From the NCBI GenBank assembly GCA_030697175.1, contig JAUYQR010000011.1, positions 434,001 through 498,000 of the forward strand: a stretch of DNA of 64,000 nucleotides, written 5' to 3'. This document shows, in pieces, positions 45,457-54,227 of this stretch. The translations under genes were made by a program, and so were the position numbers. This DNA is from Paracoccaceae bacterium (GTDB lineage: Bacteria > Pseudomonadota > Alphaproteobacteria > Rhodobacterales > Rhodobacteraceae). Under the pieces are notes generated by a model, which worked only from the letters and a program-made list of their open reading frames with translations, was not told where the DNA came from and ran no database searches. How positions within the stretch are numbered: position 1 is the stretch's first letter; the number at the start of each line of letters is the position of its first letter.

Positions 45457-46422
45457 CTATAGCCAACCGCGGCGTTTGAAATAGAGGTAGGGCAGCACCG
45501 CCGCCAGCACCATCAGCGCGATGGCAAACGGGTAACCCCAGGTCCATTGCAATTCCGGCATGGTGTCGAAGTTCATCCCGTAGACCGAGGCGATCAGCGT
45601 CGGCGGCAGGAACACCACCGCCGCGACCGAGAATATCTTGATGATCGCGTTCTGCTCGATGTTGATCAGGCCCAGCGTCGCATCCAGGAGGAAGGTGATC
45701 TTCTGCGCCATGAAATTCGCGTGATCGGCCAGCGATCGCACATCGGCCACCAGCGCCTTGAGCTGGTTGCGGTTCTCCTTGTCGGCGGTGGTCAGCTTCG
45801 GGCCAAGAAAGGCCACAAGCCGTTCCAGCGTCGCCAGACTGTCGCGGATGTTCGAGGTCAGGTCGCCCTTGCGGCCGATTTCTTCCAGCGTGGCCTTGTA
45901 ATTGGCCCCCTTGCGGCTTTCGGCACCCTTCTGTCCCAGAACCCGGCGCGAGATCGTGTCGATCTCGCGTCCTGCACGCTCCAGGATGTCGGCCAGACGA
46001 TCGACGATCGCCTCCAGCAGCGCCAGCAGCACCGTTTCGCCCGAGCGCAGTCCCATGACGACCTTCTCGGCGCGCTGGGGAAAGGCAACGAACGCGCGTG
46101 GTTCGGAATAGCGGATCGTGACCAGCCGGTGATCGGTCAGGATGAAGCTGATCGGGGCCATCACCGGATCGTCGGCATCGGTATGTGACGGGATCAGCGC
46201 GGTCATGAAATGACCCCCGTCTTCCGAATAGAGCCGCGAGGAAAGCTCGATCTCCTGCATTTCGTCCTTGGTCGGCAGGCCCAGCCCGAGATGGGCTTCA
46301 AGGGCCGTCTCCTCGTCCTGGGACGGGTTCAGCAGGTCGAACCATATCGCATCCGGAGCGATGGAGTCGCCGAGGCGGACAGGACACAGGCGGTCAGCCT
46401 CAATTCGATAGGCAAGCAGCAT
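45457..46422 (-). CDS. corA: CorA-family Mg2+ transporter
   Basis: 321 residues from ATG 46422 (GGAGCTC upstream); the open frame extends further upstream but without homology. A long cytosolic alpha/beta and helical domain is followed by two C-terminal helices with the pore signature YGMNFDTMPELQWTWGYP (GMN). The protein ends with a basic YLYFKRRGWL tail. It conducts Mg2+ (or Co2+/Ni2+) inward. Convergent with MgtC, 12 bp between stops. Confidence 0.88.
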   Translation of the reverse strand: MLLAYRIEADRLCPVRLGDSIAPDAIWFDLLNPSQDEETALEAHLGLGLPTKDEMQEIELSSRLYSEDGGHFMTALIPSHTDADDPVMAPISFILTDHRLVTIRYSEPRAFVAFPQRAEKVVMGLRSGETVLLALLEAIVDRLADILERAGREIDTISRRVLGQKGAESRKGANYKATLEEIGRKGDLTSNIRDSLATLERLVAFLGPKLTTADKENRNQLKALVADVRSLADHANFMAQKITFLLDATLGLINIEQNAIIKIFSVAAVVFLPPTLIASVYGMNFDTMPELQWTWGYPFAIALMVLAAVLPYLYFKRRGWL

Positions 46423-46638
46423 GACATGAGCTCCGGGTAAGGTTTTCAGCGGGTCTAGCGAAATCTGCTTGTTTCGGGAAGTCACCTGCGTGAGCAAGAA
46501 GCTGGGCATACAAAGCCCCGAACTCGCGAGAGGGAATGACCACGGCCAAATTACTTTGACCATTGCTATTGCTGGCTTGGTGATCGGCACTTACTTGCGA
46601 AGTATCGAAATTATGCAGGAAAATAAGGAGCCGAGACC

Positions 46639-46944
46639 ATGAAATGCCCCGTTGACGGTACGCTGCTGACAATGTCAGACCGCCAGGGTGTGGAGATCGA
46701 CTACTGTCCGACCTGCAGGGGGGTCTGGCTCGACCGGGGCGAACTCGACAAGATTATCGAGATGTCTCAGTCTGTTCCAGTGCCCGCCGGACCACGCGGC
46801 GAAGCTCGTCCGGCGCAAACTGAACGTGACAGTCGCGCCCACCGCGACAATGAACGCTACGATGATCGCGGCGACTATGATGATGAACACGATCCGCGTC
46901 GACGCAAGCGCAAGTCGATGCTTGGTGAGCTGTTCGATTTCTGA
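46639..46944 (+). CDS. TFIIB-type zinc-finger protein
   Basis: 101 residues. The zf-TFIIB module MKCPVDGTLLTMSDRQGVEI and DYCPTCRGVWLDRGELDKII has four Cys (C-P-x-D and C-P-x-C-x-G-x-W). A highly charged tail rich in Asp/Arg follows, ending KRKSMLGELFDF. Small proteins of this family are common but uncharacterised; zinc binding is inferred. It has its own promoter region of about 200 bp after divergent corA, and a GGACCG-CGAATT-CGGTCC hairpin follows it. Confidence 0.78.
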   Translation: MKCPVDGTLLTMSDRQGVEIDYCPTCRGVWLDRGELDKIIEMSQSVPVPAGPRGEARPAQTERDSRAHRDNERYDDRGDYDDEHDPRRRKRKSMLGELFDF

Positions 46945-46978
46945 TCGCGGCAGTGCGACCTGAAGCATGATCCCCCGG

Positions 46979-46996
46979 GGACCGCGAATTCGGTCC
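46979..46996 (+). terminator. Small hairpin after the zinc-finger gene
   Basis: Six-bp stem GGACCG/CGGTCC with loop CGAATT, 34 bp past the stop. No T-run. The rest of the gap to the mrp operon (about 200 bp) holds no recognisable feature except presumably its promoter. Confidence 0.35.
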
Positions 46997-47197
46997 TCGG
47001 CGCAGTTTCTGGCAGTCATTCCCGGGCAGGTCTGAACAGCGTCACCCTAACGACGTGGTTCAGCCGGAAGCGCCTGACTTTTTCACCCGGACGGCGCAAC
47101 ACTTGTCCCCCTTGGACCCTTGCTGCCCTTTTCGGTTGCGGTGGTTTGCGGAATAGTGGTTACCAATTGAAAGGGGCCAATGCACCCAGAGGGTTCG

Positions 47198-47695
47198 ATG
47201 CAGCTAGTCTCAGTTCTGAACCGGTTGGCCATCTTTGGAGCCCTGTGGGCAGTATTGACGGGTGGTGCCGTCGATTCCCTGGTGTATGGCGCGGTCGCTG
47301 TCGTCGCGGCGACCGCACTCAGCCTTCTCATCTATCCGGTCGCTCAGCCCGGAATAGTGGTCTGGCGCGTGGTGGCGTTGCTCCCACGGTTTCTGGTGCA
47401 AAGCGGGTTGGGTGGGCTGGACGTCGCACGACGTGCCTTCGATCCCCGCCTGCCGATTTCGCCAGGTTGGGTCGACATCCCCTTGTCGCACCGGCATGAC
47501 GCGGCCAATGTTCTGTTGGGGGGAGTGATCAGCATACTGCCGGGTACGTTGTCCGCCGGACCTGGCGACGGCGTAATGGGCGTACACGTCCTGTATCTGC
47601 CGAATTTCACGCCGGCCGAGGTCCAGGCCGACGAAACCCGCGTCCAACGCCTGTTCGACAGCCGCATCACCGAGTATGGTGTGGCGCGTGGCTGA
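47198..47695 (+). CDS. mrpE: Mrp/Mnh antiporter subunit E
   Basis: 165 residues from ATG 47198 (GAGGG upstream). Two N-terminal helices are followed by a soluble domain with the MnhE pattern: ISPGWVDIPLSHRHDAANVL, GGVISILPGTLSAG and HVLYLPNFTPAEVQ. It is the first gene of an eight-gene operon of Mrp-type subunits in which every junction overlaps or nearly so. In Mrp complexes the E subunit lies at the interface between ion- and proton-translocating parts. Confidence 0.82.
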   Translation: MQLVSVLNRLAIFGALWAVLTGGAVDSLVYGAVAVVAATALSLLIYPVAQPGIVVWRVVALLPRFLVQSGLGGLDVARRAFDPRLPISPGWVDIPLSHRHDAANVLLGGVISILPGTLSAGPGDGVMGVHVLYLPNFTPAEVQADETRVQRLFDSRITEYGVARG

Positions 47696-47966
47696 CTGGT
47701 TCACCCTTGCCGCGATCTTCCTCCTGCTGACCGTCGCGGCGGCGCTGGTGCGCTGCTGGCGTGGCCCCGGCCCGGTCGAGCGGATCATGGCCGCCCAGCT
47801 GGCCGGAACCGGGGTGATCGGCGTGGCGGTGGTCCTTGGCGCGGCGCGCGGCGATGCGGCCTTTCTGGATGCCGCGCTGATCGGCACGCTGCTGGCGGCC
47901 ATCGCGGTGACCGCCTTTGTGCGCGGCACCGCCAGACCCGGCGACCGTTCGGAGGACAAGGAATGA
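47676..47966 (+). CDS. mrpF: Mrp/Mnh antiporter subunit F
   Basis: 96 residues from ATG 47676 (20-bp overlap with mrpE) or 92 from GTG 47688 (8-bp overlap). Three helices; the MrpF signature VRCWRGPGPVERIMAAQLAG is followed by DAALIGTLLAAIAVTAF. MrpF is thought to help form the sodium path with MrpG and MrpE. Confidence 0.83.
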   Translation: MVWRVADWFTLAAIFLLLTVAAALVRCWRGPGPVERIMAAQLAGTGVIGVAVVLGAARGDAAFLDAALIGTLLAAIAVTAFVRGTARPGDRSEDKE

Positions 47967-48289
47967 GCGGGACCGATCTGGTGGTGCTGGTGCTCTTGGG
48001 CGCGGGGCTGGCCTTCTATGCGGCAGGCTCTCTGGGGCTTTTGCGCTTTCCCGACACCGCCTCGCGGCTGCACGCGCTGACCAAGGCCGACAATCTGGGT
48101 CTCGGGCTGGTGGCGCTGGCAGCGGCGATCTACGGCGGGTCGCTGGCGATGGCGGCCAAGATCGCGCTGGTCTGGCTGTTCGCGGTGATCGCGGCGGGCA
48201 CCACCTCGCAGCTGCTCGCCCGTCGGACGCGCCTGGACGAGCCCCGCCCTGACGCATCCGACAGCGCACCGGACGGCGAGGCGCGATGA
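47963..48289 (+). CDS. mrpG: Mrp/Mnh antiporter subunit G
   Basis: 108 residues, three helices. The MrpG (PhaG) signature AGSLGLLRFPDTASRLHALT with KADNLGLGLVALA is clear. It overlaps mrpF and the following gene by 4 bp each. The Asp/Glu-rich C-terminal tail is cytosolic. Confidence 0.84.
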   Translation: MSGTDLVVLVLLGAGLAFYAAGSLGLLRFPDTASRLHALTKADNLGLGLVALAAAIYGGSLAMAAKIALVWLFAVIAAGTTSQLLARRTRLDEPRPDASDSAPDGEAR

Positions 48290-49248
48290 CTTTCGCCTTC
48301 GACCTCATCCTGTGCCTGATGATACTCGGCACGGCGGGCATTGCCCTGTTCGTGCGCGACGCGCTGGCCGCCATCGCCTTCTTCATCGCCTTCGGCAACC
48401 TGATGGGGCTGACCTGGCTGGGGCTCGACGCGGTGAACGTGGCACTGGCCGAGATCGCCATCGGCGCGGGGGTCACCGGGGTCCTCCTGATCCTGGCGCG
48501 GGCGCGGCTCTTGGCCCTTGGCGATGACGCGACCTGCTCGGGCACGCCCCTGTGGCTGCGGCTGGGGGCGCTGGCGGCCTGCGCGGGCTTCGTCGTCCTG
48601 CTGGCGGCGTCGGTGCTGTCGATCCCGCCCGAAAGCGGGCTGGACCGGGTGGTGGCACCGCTGATGCCGGGGCTGGGCATCGAGAACCGGGTGACGGGCG
48701 TCCTGCTGGCCTTCCGCGCCTATGACACGCTCCTGGAAAGCTTCGTCCTTCTGGGCGCGCTGGTCGCGGTCTGGTCGCTGGCCCCGGCGGGGGCCTGGCC
48801 CGGCCGCCCCGCCGATCCCGGCATGACGGATGCGCCGATGCGCCGGGTTGCGGGCACCTTCGGCCAGCTGCTTCTGCCGGTGGCGCTGGTGATGGCGGCC
48901 TATCTGGTCTGGGCCGGATCGGACCTGCCGGGCGGCGCCTTCCAGGCCGGGACGGTCCTGGCGGGCGGCCTTCTGGTGGCGGCGATGGGCGGCACCATCG
49001 GCCTGCCGTCCAGCGACCGGCCGCTGCTGCGCGCGGCACTGGTGCTGGGGCCGGCGGTGTTCCTGGCGATCGGACTGGCCGGGATCGCGGCGGGCGGCCT
49101 GCTGGTCTATCCCGAGGGGATGGCCAAGGCGCTGATCGTGATAATCGAATACACCCTTTTCCTGTCGATCGGGGTGACGCTGGCCCTGCTGGTGGCCGGC
49201 CCGCCGGTCCCCGACGCGTCGCACCCAAACCCGGAAGGGAAGGGCTGA
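48286..49248 (+). CDS. mrpB: Fused MrpA C-terminal (DUF4040) - MrpB subunit
   Basis: 320 residues. The first ~80 form a DUF4040 module (the C-terminal, MbhD-like part of MrpA): MILGTAGIALFVRDALAAIA with MGLTWLGLDAVNVALAEIAI and GAGVTGVLLI. The rest is MnhB: ESGLDRVVAPLMPGLGIENR is a linker, then GTFGQLLLPVALVMAAYLVW with the conserved LPGGAFQAGTVLAGGLLVAA. The large MrpA antiporter-like half is not fused here. Overlaps mrpG by 4 bp. Confidence 0.8.
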   Translation: MTFAFDLILCLMILGTAGIALFVRDALAAIAFFIAFGNLMGLTWLGLDAVNVALAEIAIGAGVTGVLLILARARLLALGDDATCSGTPLWLRLGALAACAGFVVLLAASVLSIPPESGLDRVVAPLMPGLGIENRVTGVLLAFRAYDTLLESFVLLGALVAVWSLAPAGAWPGRPADPGMTDAPMRRVAGTFGQLLLPVALVMAAYLVWAGSDLPGGAFQAGTVLAGGLLVAAMGGTIGLPSSDRPLLRAALVLGPAVFLAIGLAGIAAGGLLVYPEGMAKALIVIIEYTLFLSIGVTLALLVAGPPVPDASHPNPEGKG

Positions 49249-49249
49249 G

Positions 49250-49588
49250 ATGGACTTGCCGCTGTCCGACATCCTGTCCGCCGGGCATCTTTATGCCCTG
49301 ACCGGCGCGGTGCTGGTGGGTCTGGGGCTTTACGCCTTCATCACCCAGCGCCACCCCTTGCGCCAGCTGCTGGCAGTCAACGTGGTCGGGGCCGGAATCT
49401 TCCTGATCCTGGGCAGTCTTGGCCGCGGCCCCGACGCGACCGATCCCTTTCCGCAGGCGCTGGTCATAACCGGCATCGTCGTCGCGGTCGCGCTGACCGC
49501 CTTCGGCGCGGCGATGATCGTGCGGCAGGCCGAGACGCGGGCGGCGGCGAAACCTGCCGCCGACGACAACGCAAGGGGCGCTTCATGA
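49250..49588 (+). CDS. mrpC: Mrp/Mnh antiporter subunit C (NuoK-like)
   Basis: 112 residues with three helices like NuoK/MnhC: LYALTGAVLVGLGLYAFITQ, NVVGAGIFLILGSL and QALVITGIVVAVALTAFGAA. In the family the third helix supplies conserved acidic/polar residues for proton movement. It starts one base after the mrpB stop and overlaps mrpD by 4 bp. Confidence 0.85.
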   Translation: MDLPLSDILSAGHLYALTGAVLVGLGLYAFITQRHPLRQLLAVNVVGAGIFLILGSLGRGPDATDPFPQALVITGIVVAVALTAFGAAMIVRQAETRAAAKPAADDNARGAS

Positions 49589-51039
49589 GCCCGCTTGACC
49601 TGCTGGTGGCGGTGCCGCTTTGCTGCATGGCGGCGGCGCTGCTGCTGGGCCGGGCGGCGCGCGGGCTGATCCTGCTGGCCGCACCCCTGATGGCGGGGCT
49701 GGCGCTGTGGCTGGCGCTTTTGCCGCCCGATGCCGCCTATCTGGTCGGCCAGTGGGAGCTGCCGCTGGGCATCCTGCTGCGTGCCGACGGGGTGGCGCGG
49801 CTGATGATCCTGGCCACCGCGCTGGTGATCGGCGCGGTCGGGCTGCATGCGCTGGTCGAGCCGCCGGAAAAGCCCGGCCACGCCGCCCAGGCCGAGACCT
49901 TCTGGCCGCTGGTCTACCTGCTCTGGGCCGGGGCGAATGCGGGGTTCCTGACCACCGATCTCTTCAACCTTTACGTCACGCTCGAGATGGTCAGCCTGGC
50001 CGCGGTGGCACTGGCGGCGATGGGCTCGCTGGCGGCGGCACTGCGCTATTTCATGATCGCGCTCCTCGGCTCGCTGGCCTATCTGCTGGGCGTGGCGCTG
50101 ATCGTGGCGCGCTACGACACGGTGGATGTGACCCTGCTGGCGCAGTTGGCCGAGCCTGACCTCGCGACGCTCATGGCGCTGGGGCTGATGACGGCGGGGC
50201 TTTTGATCAAGGCGGCGCTGTTCCCGATGCATGGCTGGCTGCCGCCCGCCCATGCCGCCGCCCCGGCCCCGGCCAGCGCGCTTTTGTCGGCGATCGCGGT
50301 CAAGCTCGGTTTCGTCATCCTGGTGCGGCTGTGGTTCGAGGCTTTCCCCGCCATCACCGGCCCCGCCGCGCTGCAGGTGCTGGGCGGGCTTGGGGCTGCA
50401 GCGGTGCTTTACGGCTCGGTCCAGGCAATGCGGCAGGACCGGCTGAAGGCGCTGGTGGCCTATTCGACGGTGGCGCAGGTCGGCTATCTGTTCCTGGCCT
50501 TCCCGCTGGTCGCGGGGGCCATCGACCCCGGCGACGCCTGGGCCGGGATGACCTTGCAGGCGGTGGCGCACATGCTGGCCAAGGCCGCGATGTTCCTTGC
50601 CGCCGGACTGATGCTGAAGGCCGCCGCCGGCGAGCGGATCGCCGATCTGGGCGGGCTGGCGCAGGCGATGCCGCTGACGGTGACCGCCTTCGGACTGGCG
50701 GCGGTGTCGCTGATGGGGCTGCCGCCCTCGGGCGGGTTCACGGCCAAGTTCCTCCTCCTGACCGCCGCGATCGAGCAGGGCGCCTACCTGTACGCCGGAG
50801 TGCTGATCCTGGGCGGCCTCCTGGCGGCGGTCTATCTTTTCGGCGCGCTCGCGGCCTGCTTTGCCCCCGCGACAACCCCGCGCACGCCGGTCACCGGCGG
50901 CTTGCGCACGGCCGCGCCGCTGGCGCTCGCGGGGCTGGCCATCGTGATGGGCTTTGGCGGCACAGCACTGGTCGAGCTGTCGGCGATCGCCGCGCCCTGG
51001 GCCGGGCCTGCGCTCATCCTGCCGGAACCCGCGCCATGA
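49585..51039 (+). CDS. mrpD: Mrp antiporter subunit D (ND5-like proton channel), copy 1
   Basis: 484 residues, about fourteen helices of the proton-transporting quinone oxidoreductase fold. The key charges are visible: Glu134 in LFNLYVTLEMVSLAA (helix 5), Lys in MTAGLLIKAALFPMHGWLP (helix 7) and Lys in AIAVKLGFVILV (helix 8), with further Lys residues in the C-terminal half. All are expected of an active proton half-channel. It is the first of three such subunits in this operon and overlaps the second by 4 bp. Confidence 0.84.
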   Translation: MSPLDLLVAVPLCCMAAALLLGRAARGLILLAAPLMAGLALWLALLPPDAAYLVGQWELPLGILLRADGVARLMILATALVIGAVGLHALVEPPEKPGHAAQAETFWPLVYLLWAGANAGFLTTDLFNLYVTLEMVSLAAVALAAMGSLAAALRYFMIALLGSLAYLLGVALIVARYDTVDVTLLAQLAEPDLATLMALGLMTAGLLIKAALFPMHGWLPPAHAAAPAPASALLSAIAVKLGFVILVRLWFEAFPAITGPAALQVLGGLGAAAVLYGSVQAMRQDRLKALVAYSTVAQVGYLFLAFPLVAGAIDPGDAWAGMTLQAVAHMLAKAAMFLAAGLMLKAAAGERIADLGGLAQAMPLTVTAFGLAAVSLMGLPPSGGFTAKFLLLTAAIEQGAYLYAGVLILGGLLAAVYLFGALAACFAPATTPRTPVTGGLRTAAPLALAGLAIVMGFGGTALVELSAIAAPWAGPALILPEPAP

Positions 51040-52514
51040 TGACCTTCGCGCCCTTGGCTCTGATCCTCTTGCCGCTGGCCGCCGCCGTGGTCAGCTTTGC
51101 CCTGCCGGAACGGCTTTCGGCCTGGCGCAATGCCGCGAACCTTGGCGTGGCTTGCGTCAAGCTTGTGGTGGTGACCTATCTGCTTATGCAGGCCGAGGCG
51201 GGCCTCGTGTTCGAATGGCGCTACGAGTTCCTGCCCGGCCATGATTTCGTGCTGCGGCTGGACCCGCTGGCGCTTTTGTTCGTGACGCTGTCGGTGTTCC
51301 TGTGGCTTTTGACCACGATCTACGCCATCGCCTATTTCGACCGGGGTCCGAACCTGCCGCGCTTCTTCGGCTTTTTCAACCTCTGCGTGCTGGCGGCGAC
51401 CGGCGTGGCGATGTCGGGCACCGCGATCACCTTCTTCCTGTTCTACGAACTCCTGACGCTGGCGACCTGGCCGCTGGTCGCGCACAAGGGCGACGAAAAA
51501 TCGCTGCGCGCCGGGCGGATCTACCTGACCTACACGCTGGCCGGCAGCGTCGCTTTCCTGGCCGGGATCCTCTGGCTGCAATCGCTGGTCGGCCCAATCG
51601 AGTTCGCCACCCCGCCGGACCTTGCCGGCGTTCCCGCGCTGACCCTGACGCTGATCTTCATCCTGTGCATCGGCGGGCTGGGGGTGAAGGCGGCGATCTT
51701 CCCCTTCCACGGCTGGCTGCCCGAGGCGATGGCCGCCCCCGCCCCGGTCAGCGCGCTTTTGCACGCCGTCGCAGTGGTCAAGGCCGGGGCCTTCGGCATC
51801 GTGCGGATGATCTATGATGTCTACGGTATCGGCACCGTGGCCGAACTGGGGCTGGGCGTGCCGCTGGCAGCGCTGGCTTCGGTGACGATCCTTTACGGCT
51901 CGGTGCGGGCGCTGATGCAGAGCGACCTGAAGAAGCGGCTGGCCTATTCTACCGTCAGCCAGGTCAGCTACATCGTGCTGGGCGCCAGTCTGATCGGGCC
52001 CTTCGCGGTGATCGGCGGGCTGGTGCATCTGGTGCATCAGGGCATCATGAAGATCACGCTGTTCATGTGCGCGGGCGCGCTGGCGAACCGGATGGGGATC
52101 AAGGCGATTGCCGATCTCGACGGTGCCGGGCGGCAGATGCCGGTGACGATGGCGGCGTTCTCGGTGGGGGCGCTGGGGATGATCGGGATGCCGCCGGTCG
52201 CGGGCTTCATCTCGAAATGGTATCTGGGGATCGGGGCGCTGCAATCGGATGCGGCCTGGGTAGTCGCGGTGCTGGCGGGGTCATCGCTGTTGAACGCCGC
52301 CTATTTCCTGCCGCTCCTCTACCGCGCCTGGCTCTTGCCACCGCCGGCCGACCGGCCCGCCATCCGCGAGCTGGCCACCACCCGCGACCGGATGCTGATC
52401 CTGCCCGCCGCGTTGACGGCCCTGGTGTCGCTGGGGGCAGGCATCTTCGCCTCGTTGCCGTTCAGCCCGCTGGGCTGGGCCACCCTGATCGCCGAGGGGG
52501 GCTACCTGCGATGA
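51036..52514 (+). CDS. ND5-like antiporter subunit, copy 2
   Basis: 492 residues from ATG 51036. Same fold as its neighbour: Glu138 in ITFFLFYELLTLATWPLVAH (helix 5), Lys in GGLGVKAAIFPFHGWLPEAM (helix 7) and MQSDLKKRLAYSTVSQVSYI in the discontinuous-helix region. The sequence reads more like NuoL/MbhH-type subunits. It overlaps its neighbours by 4 bp on both sides. A proton channel acting in series with copy 1 is inferred. Confidence 0.83.
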   Translation: MMTFAPLALILLPLAAAVVSFALPERLSAWRNAANLGVACVKLVVVTYLLMQAEAGLVFEWRYEFLPGHDFVLRLDPLALLFVTLSVFLWLLTTIYAIAYFDRGPNLPRFFGFFNLCVLAATGVAMSGTAITFFLFYELLTLATWPLVAHKGDEKSLRAGRIYLTYTLAGSVAFLAGILWLQSLVGPIEFATPPDLAGVPALTLTLIFILCIGGLGVKAAIFPFHGWLPEAMAAPAPVSALLHAVAVVKAGAFGIVRMIYDVYGIGTVAELGLGVPLAALASVTILYGSVRALMQSDLKKRLAYSTVSQVSYIVLGASLIGPFAVIGGLVHLVHQGIMKITLFMCAGALANRMGIKAIADLDGAGRQMPVTMAAFSVGALGMIGMPPVAGFISKWYLGIGALQSDAAWVVAVLAGSSLLNAAYFLPLLYRAWLLPPPADRPAIRELATTRDRMLILPAALTALVSLGAGIFASLPFSPLGWATLIAEGGYLR

Positions 52515-54199
52515 CTGCCGACCTGACACTCCTTCTGCCGCTGGCGGTCCTGTGGCCGATGCTGCTGGCCGGGCTGGCGCTGCTGCCGGGCTGGGGTCCG
52601 CGCATGCTGATGCTTCTGCCGCTTGGCCCCCTGCCGGCACTGGCCGCCGCTCTTTTCGCGCCGCGCGACACGCCCGTCGCGCTGCCGGGGGTGCTGCTGG
52701 ACGGCGGGCTGGACCTGACTGCGACCGGCGCGATCTTCCTTGGCGGCGCGGCGGTGCTGTGGTTCTGGGCCGGGGTCTATGCCGCCGTCTACCTGCGCCG
52801 CGACGGGCGGCCCGCCGCCTTTGCGCTGTTCTGGAACCTGGTGCTGGCGGGCAATCTGGGCGTCTTCATCGCCGCCGACATCGTCAGCTTCTATGTCTTC
52901 TTCGCGCTGGTCTCGCTTCTGGCCTATCCTCTGGTGATCCACGACCGCCAGCCCGCCTCGATGCGGGCGGGGACGGTCTATCTGGTGCTGGCGGTCACGG
53001 GAGAAGTGGCGATCCTGGTCGGGCTGATGCTGGCCTCGTTCGGGGCGGGCGGCGCCATCGGCATCGAGGCGGTGCGCGCAGGGTTAGCCCTGCCCTCGGC
53101 GCATCCGGCGGCGCTGCCCCTTCTCATCGTCGGTTTCGGGATCAAGGCCGGGCTGATGCCGCTGCATGTCTGGCTGCCGGTGGCGCATCCGGCAGCCCCG
53201 GTGCCGGCCTCGGCGGTGCTGTCGGGGGCCATCGTCAAGGCCGGGATCTTCGGCATGGTGGCCTTCCTGCCGCTGGGCACGCCTGCGGCGGTCGCGGGCA
53301 ATGTGCTGACGATCCTGGGCTTTTCCGGCCTGTTCCTCGCGGCGCTGCTGGCGGTCGGGCAGGCCGGGGCCAAGTCGGTGCTGGCCTATTCCACCGTCAG
53401 CCAGATGGGTCTGGTCATGGGGGTGCTGGGCGTTGCGCTGGCTGCGGGCAGCGCGCCCGCCACGGTGCTGCCGGCGGTGGCGCTGTTCGCATTGCATCAC
53501 GGGCTGGCCAAGGGGGCGCTGTTCCTGGGCGTCGGCCTCGCGCCGCTCTGCGGGCGGGCCTGGCGCTGGGGGCTGATGGCGGTGCTGGCGGTGCTTGGCC
53601 TGTCGCTGGCCGGGATGCCGCTGCTGGCCGGGGCGCTGGTGAAATCGGCGATGAAGGACCCGGCCGGAGCGCTTGGCGCGGTGCTGATCGGTCTGTCCGC
53701 ACTGACCACGGCGCTGGCCATGGCGCGCTATCTGGCGGTGCTGCCGAAGGCGAAACCGCGCCGCCGCCCGCCGCTTCTGATGGCGCTGCCGTTCCTGGCG
53801 CTGGCCGGGGCGGCGCTATGGCTGCCCTGGCTGCTTTACGCCGATGTGACCGGCAAGTCCCCGCTGGCGGCGGACCTCGCGTCGAAGCTGGCCGAGGCCT
53901 GGCCGCTGGGTCTCGCGGTGCTCTTGATCGCGGGCGCGGTCGCGGTCGGGTTGAAGCCGCCCGCCCTGCCCGAGGGCGACGCGCTTGGCCCGGTGCAGCG
54001 CCGGGCAGCGGCCCTGACCGCCGCCGCAAGGGCTGCCCTGCGCGCCGGGTCACGGTCGCTGCGCCGCTCGCGCCCGCGAAAGCAGGCCGTCATCGGCGAG
54101 GATCTGGACCGGATCGAGGACATCTTCCGCGAAGGCGCCGCCGCCGCCATCCTGCTGCTGGCCATCGCGGGGGCGGTCGTCGCGGCCAGCCTGATCTAG
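52511..54199 (+). CDS. ND5-like antiporter subunit, copy 3, without helix-5 Glu
   Basis: 562 residues, longest of the three, with an extra C-terminal cytosolic stretch rich in Arg (RAGSRSLRRSRPRKQ) and a last helix. The helix-5 site usually filled by Glu is Ala132 (SFYVFFALVSLLAYP), whereas both sister subunits have Glu. The helix-7 Lys is kept (GFGIKAGLMPLHVWLP) as is the AIVKAGIFGM Lys. It may have lost proton pumping or use another acid such as TGEVAIL. It is the last gene of the operon, which ends 28 bp before the convergent SDR. Confidence 0.8.
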   Translation: MTADLTLLLPLAVLWPMLLAGLALLPGWGPRMLMLLPLGPLPALAAALFAPRDTPVALPGVLLDGGLDLTATGAIFLGGAAVLWFWAGVYAAVYLRRDGRPAAFALFWNLVLAGNLGVFIAADIVSFYVFFALVSLLAYPLVIHDRQPASMRAGTVYLVLAVTGEVAILVGLMLASFGAGGAIGIEAVRAGLALPSAHPAALPLLIVGFGIKAGLMPLHVWLPVAHPAAPVPASAVLSGAIVKAGIFGMVAFLPLGTPAAVAGNVLTILGFSGLFLAALLAVGQAGAKSVLAYSTVSQMGLVMGVLGVALAAGSAPATVLPAVALFALHHGLAKGALFLGVGLAPLCGRAWRWGLMAVLAVLGLSLAGMPLLAGALVKSAMKDPAGALGAVLIGLSALTTALAMARYLAVLPKAKPRRRPPLLMALPFLALAGAALWLPWLLYADVTGKSPLAADLASKLAEAWPLGLAVLLIAGAVAVGLKPPALPEGDALGPVQRRAAALTAAARAALRAGSRSLRRSRPRKQAVIGEDLDRIEDIFREGAAAAILLLAIAGAVVAASLI

Positions 54200-54227
54200 A
54201 CTGGCCCGACTTTGGCGCAACTCTGGC

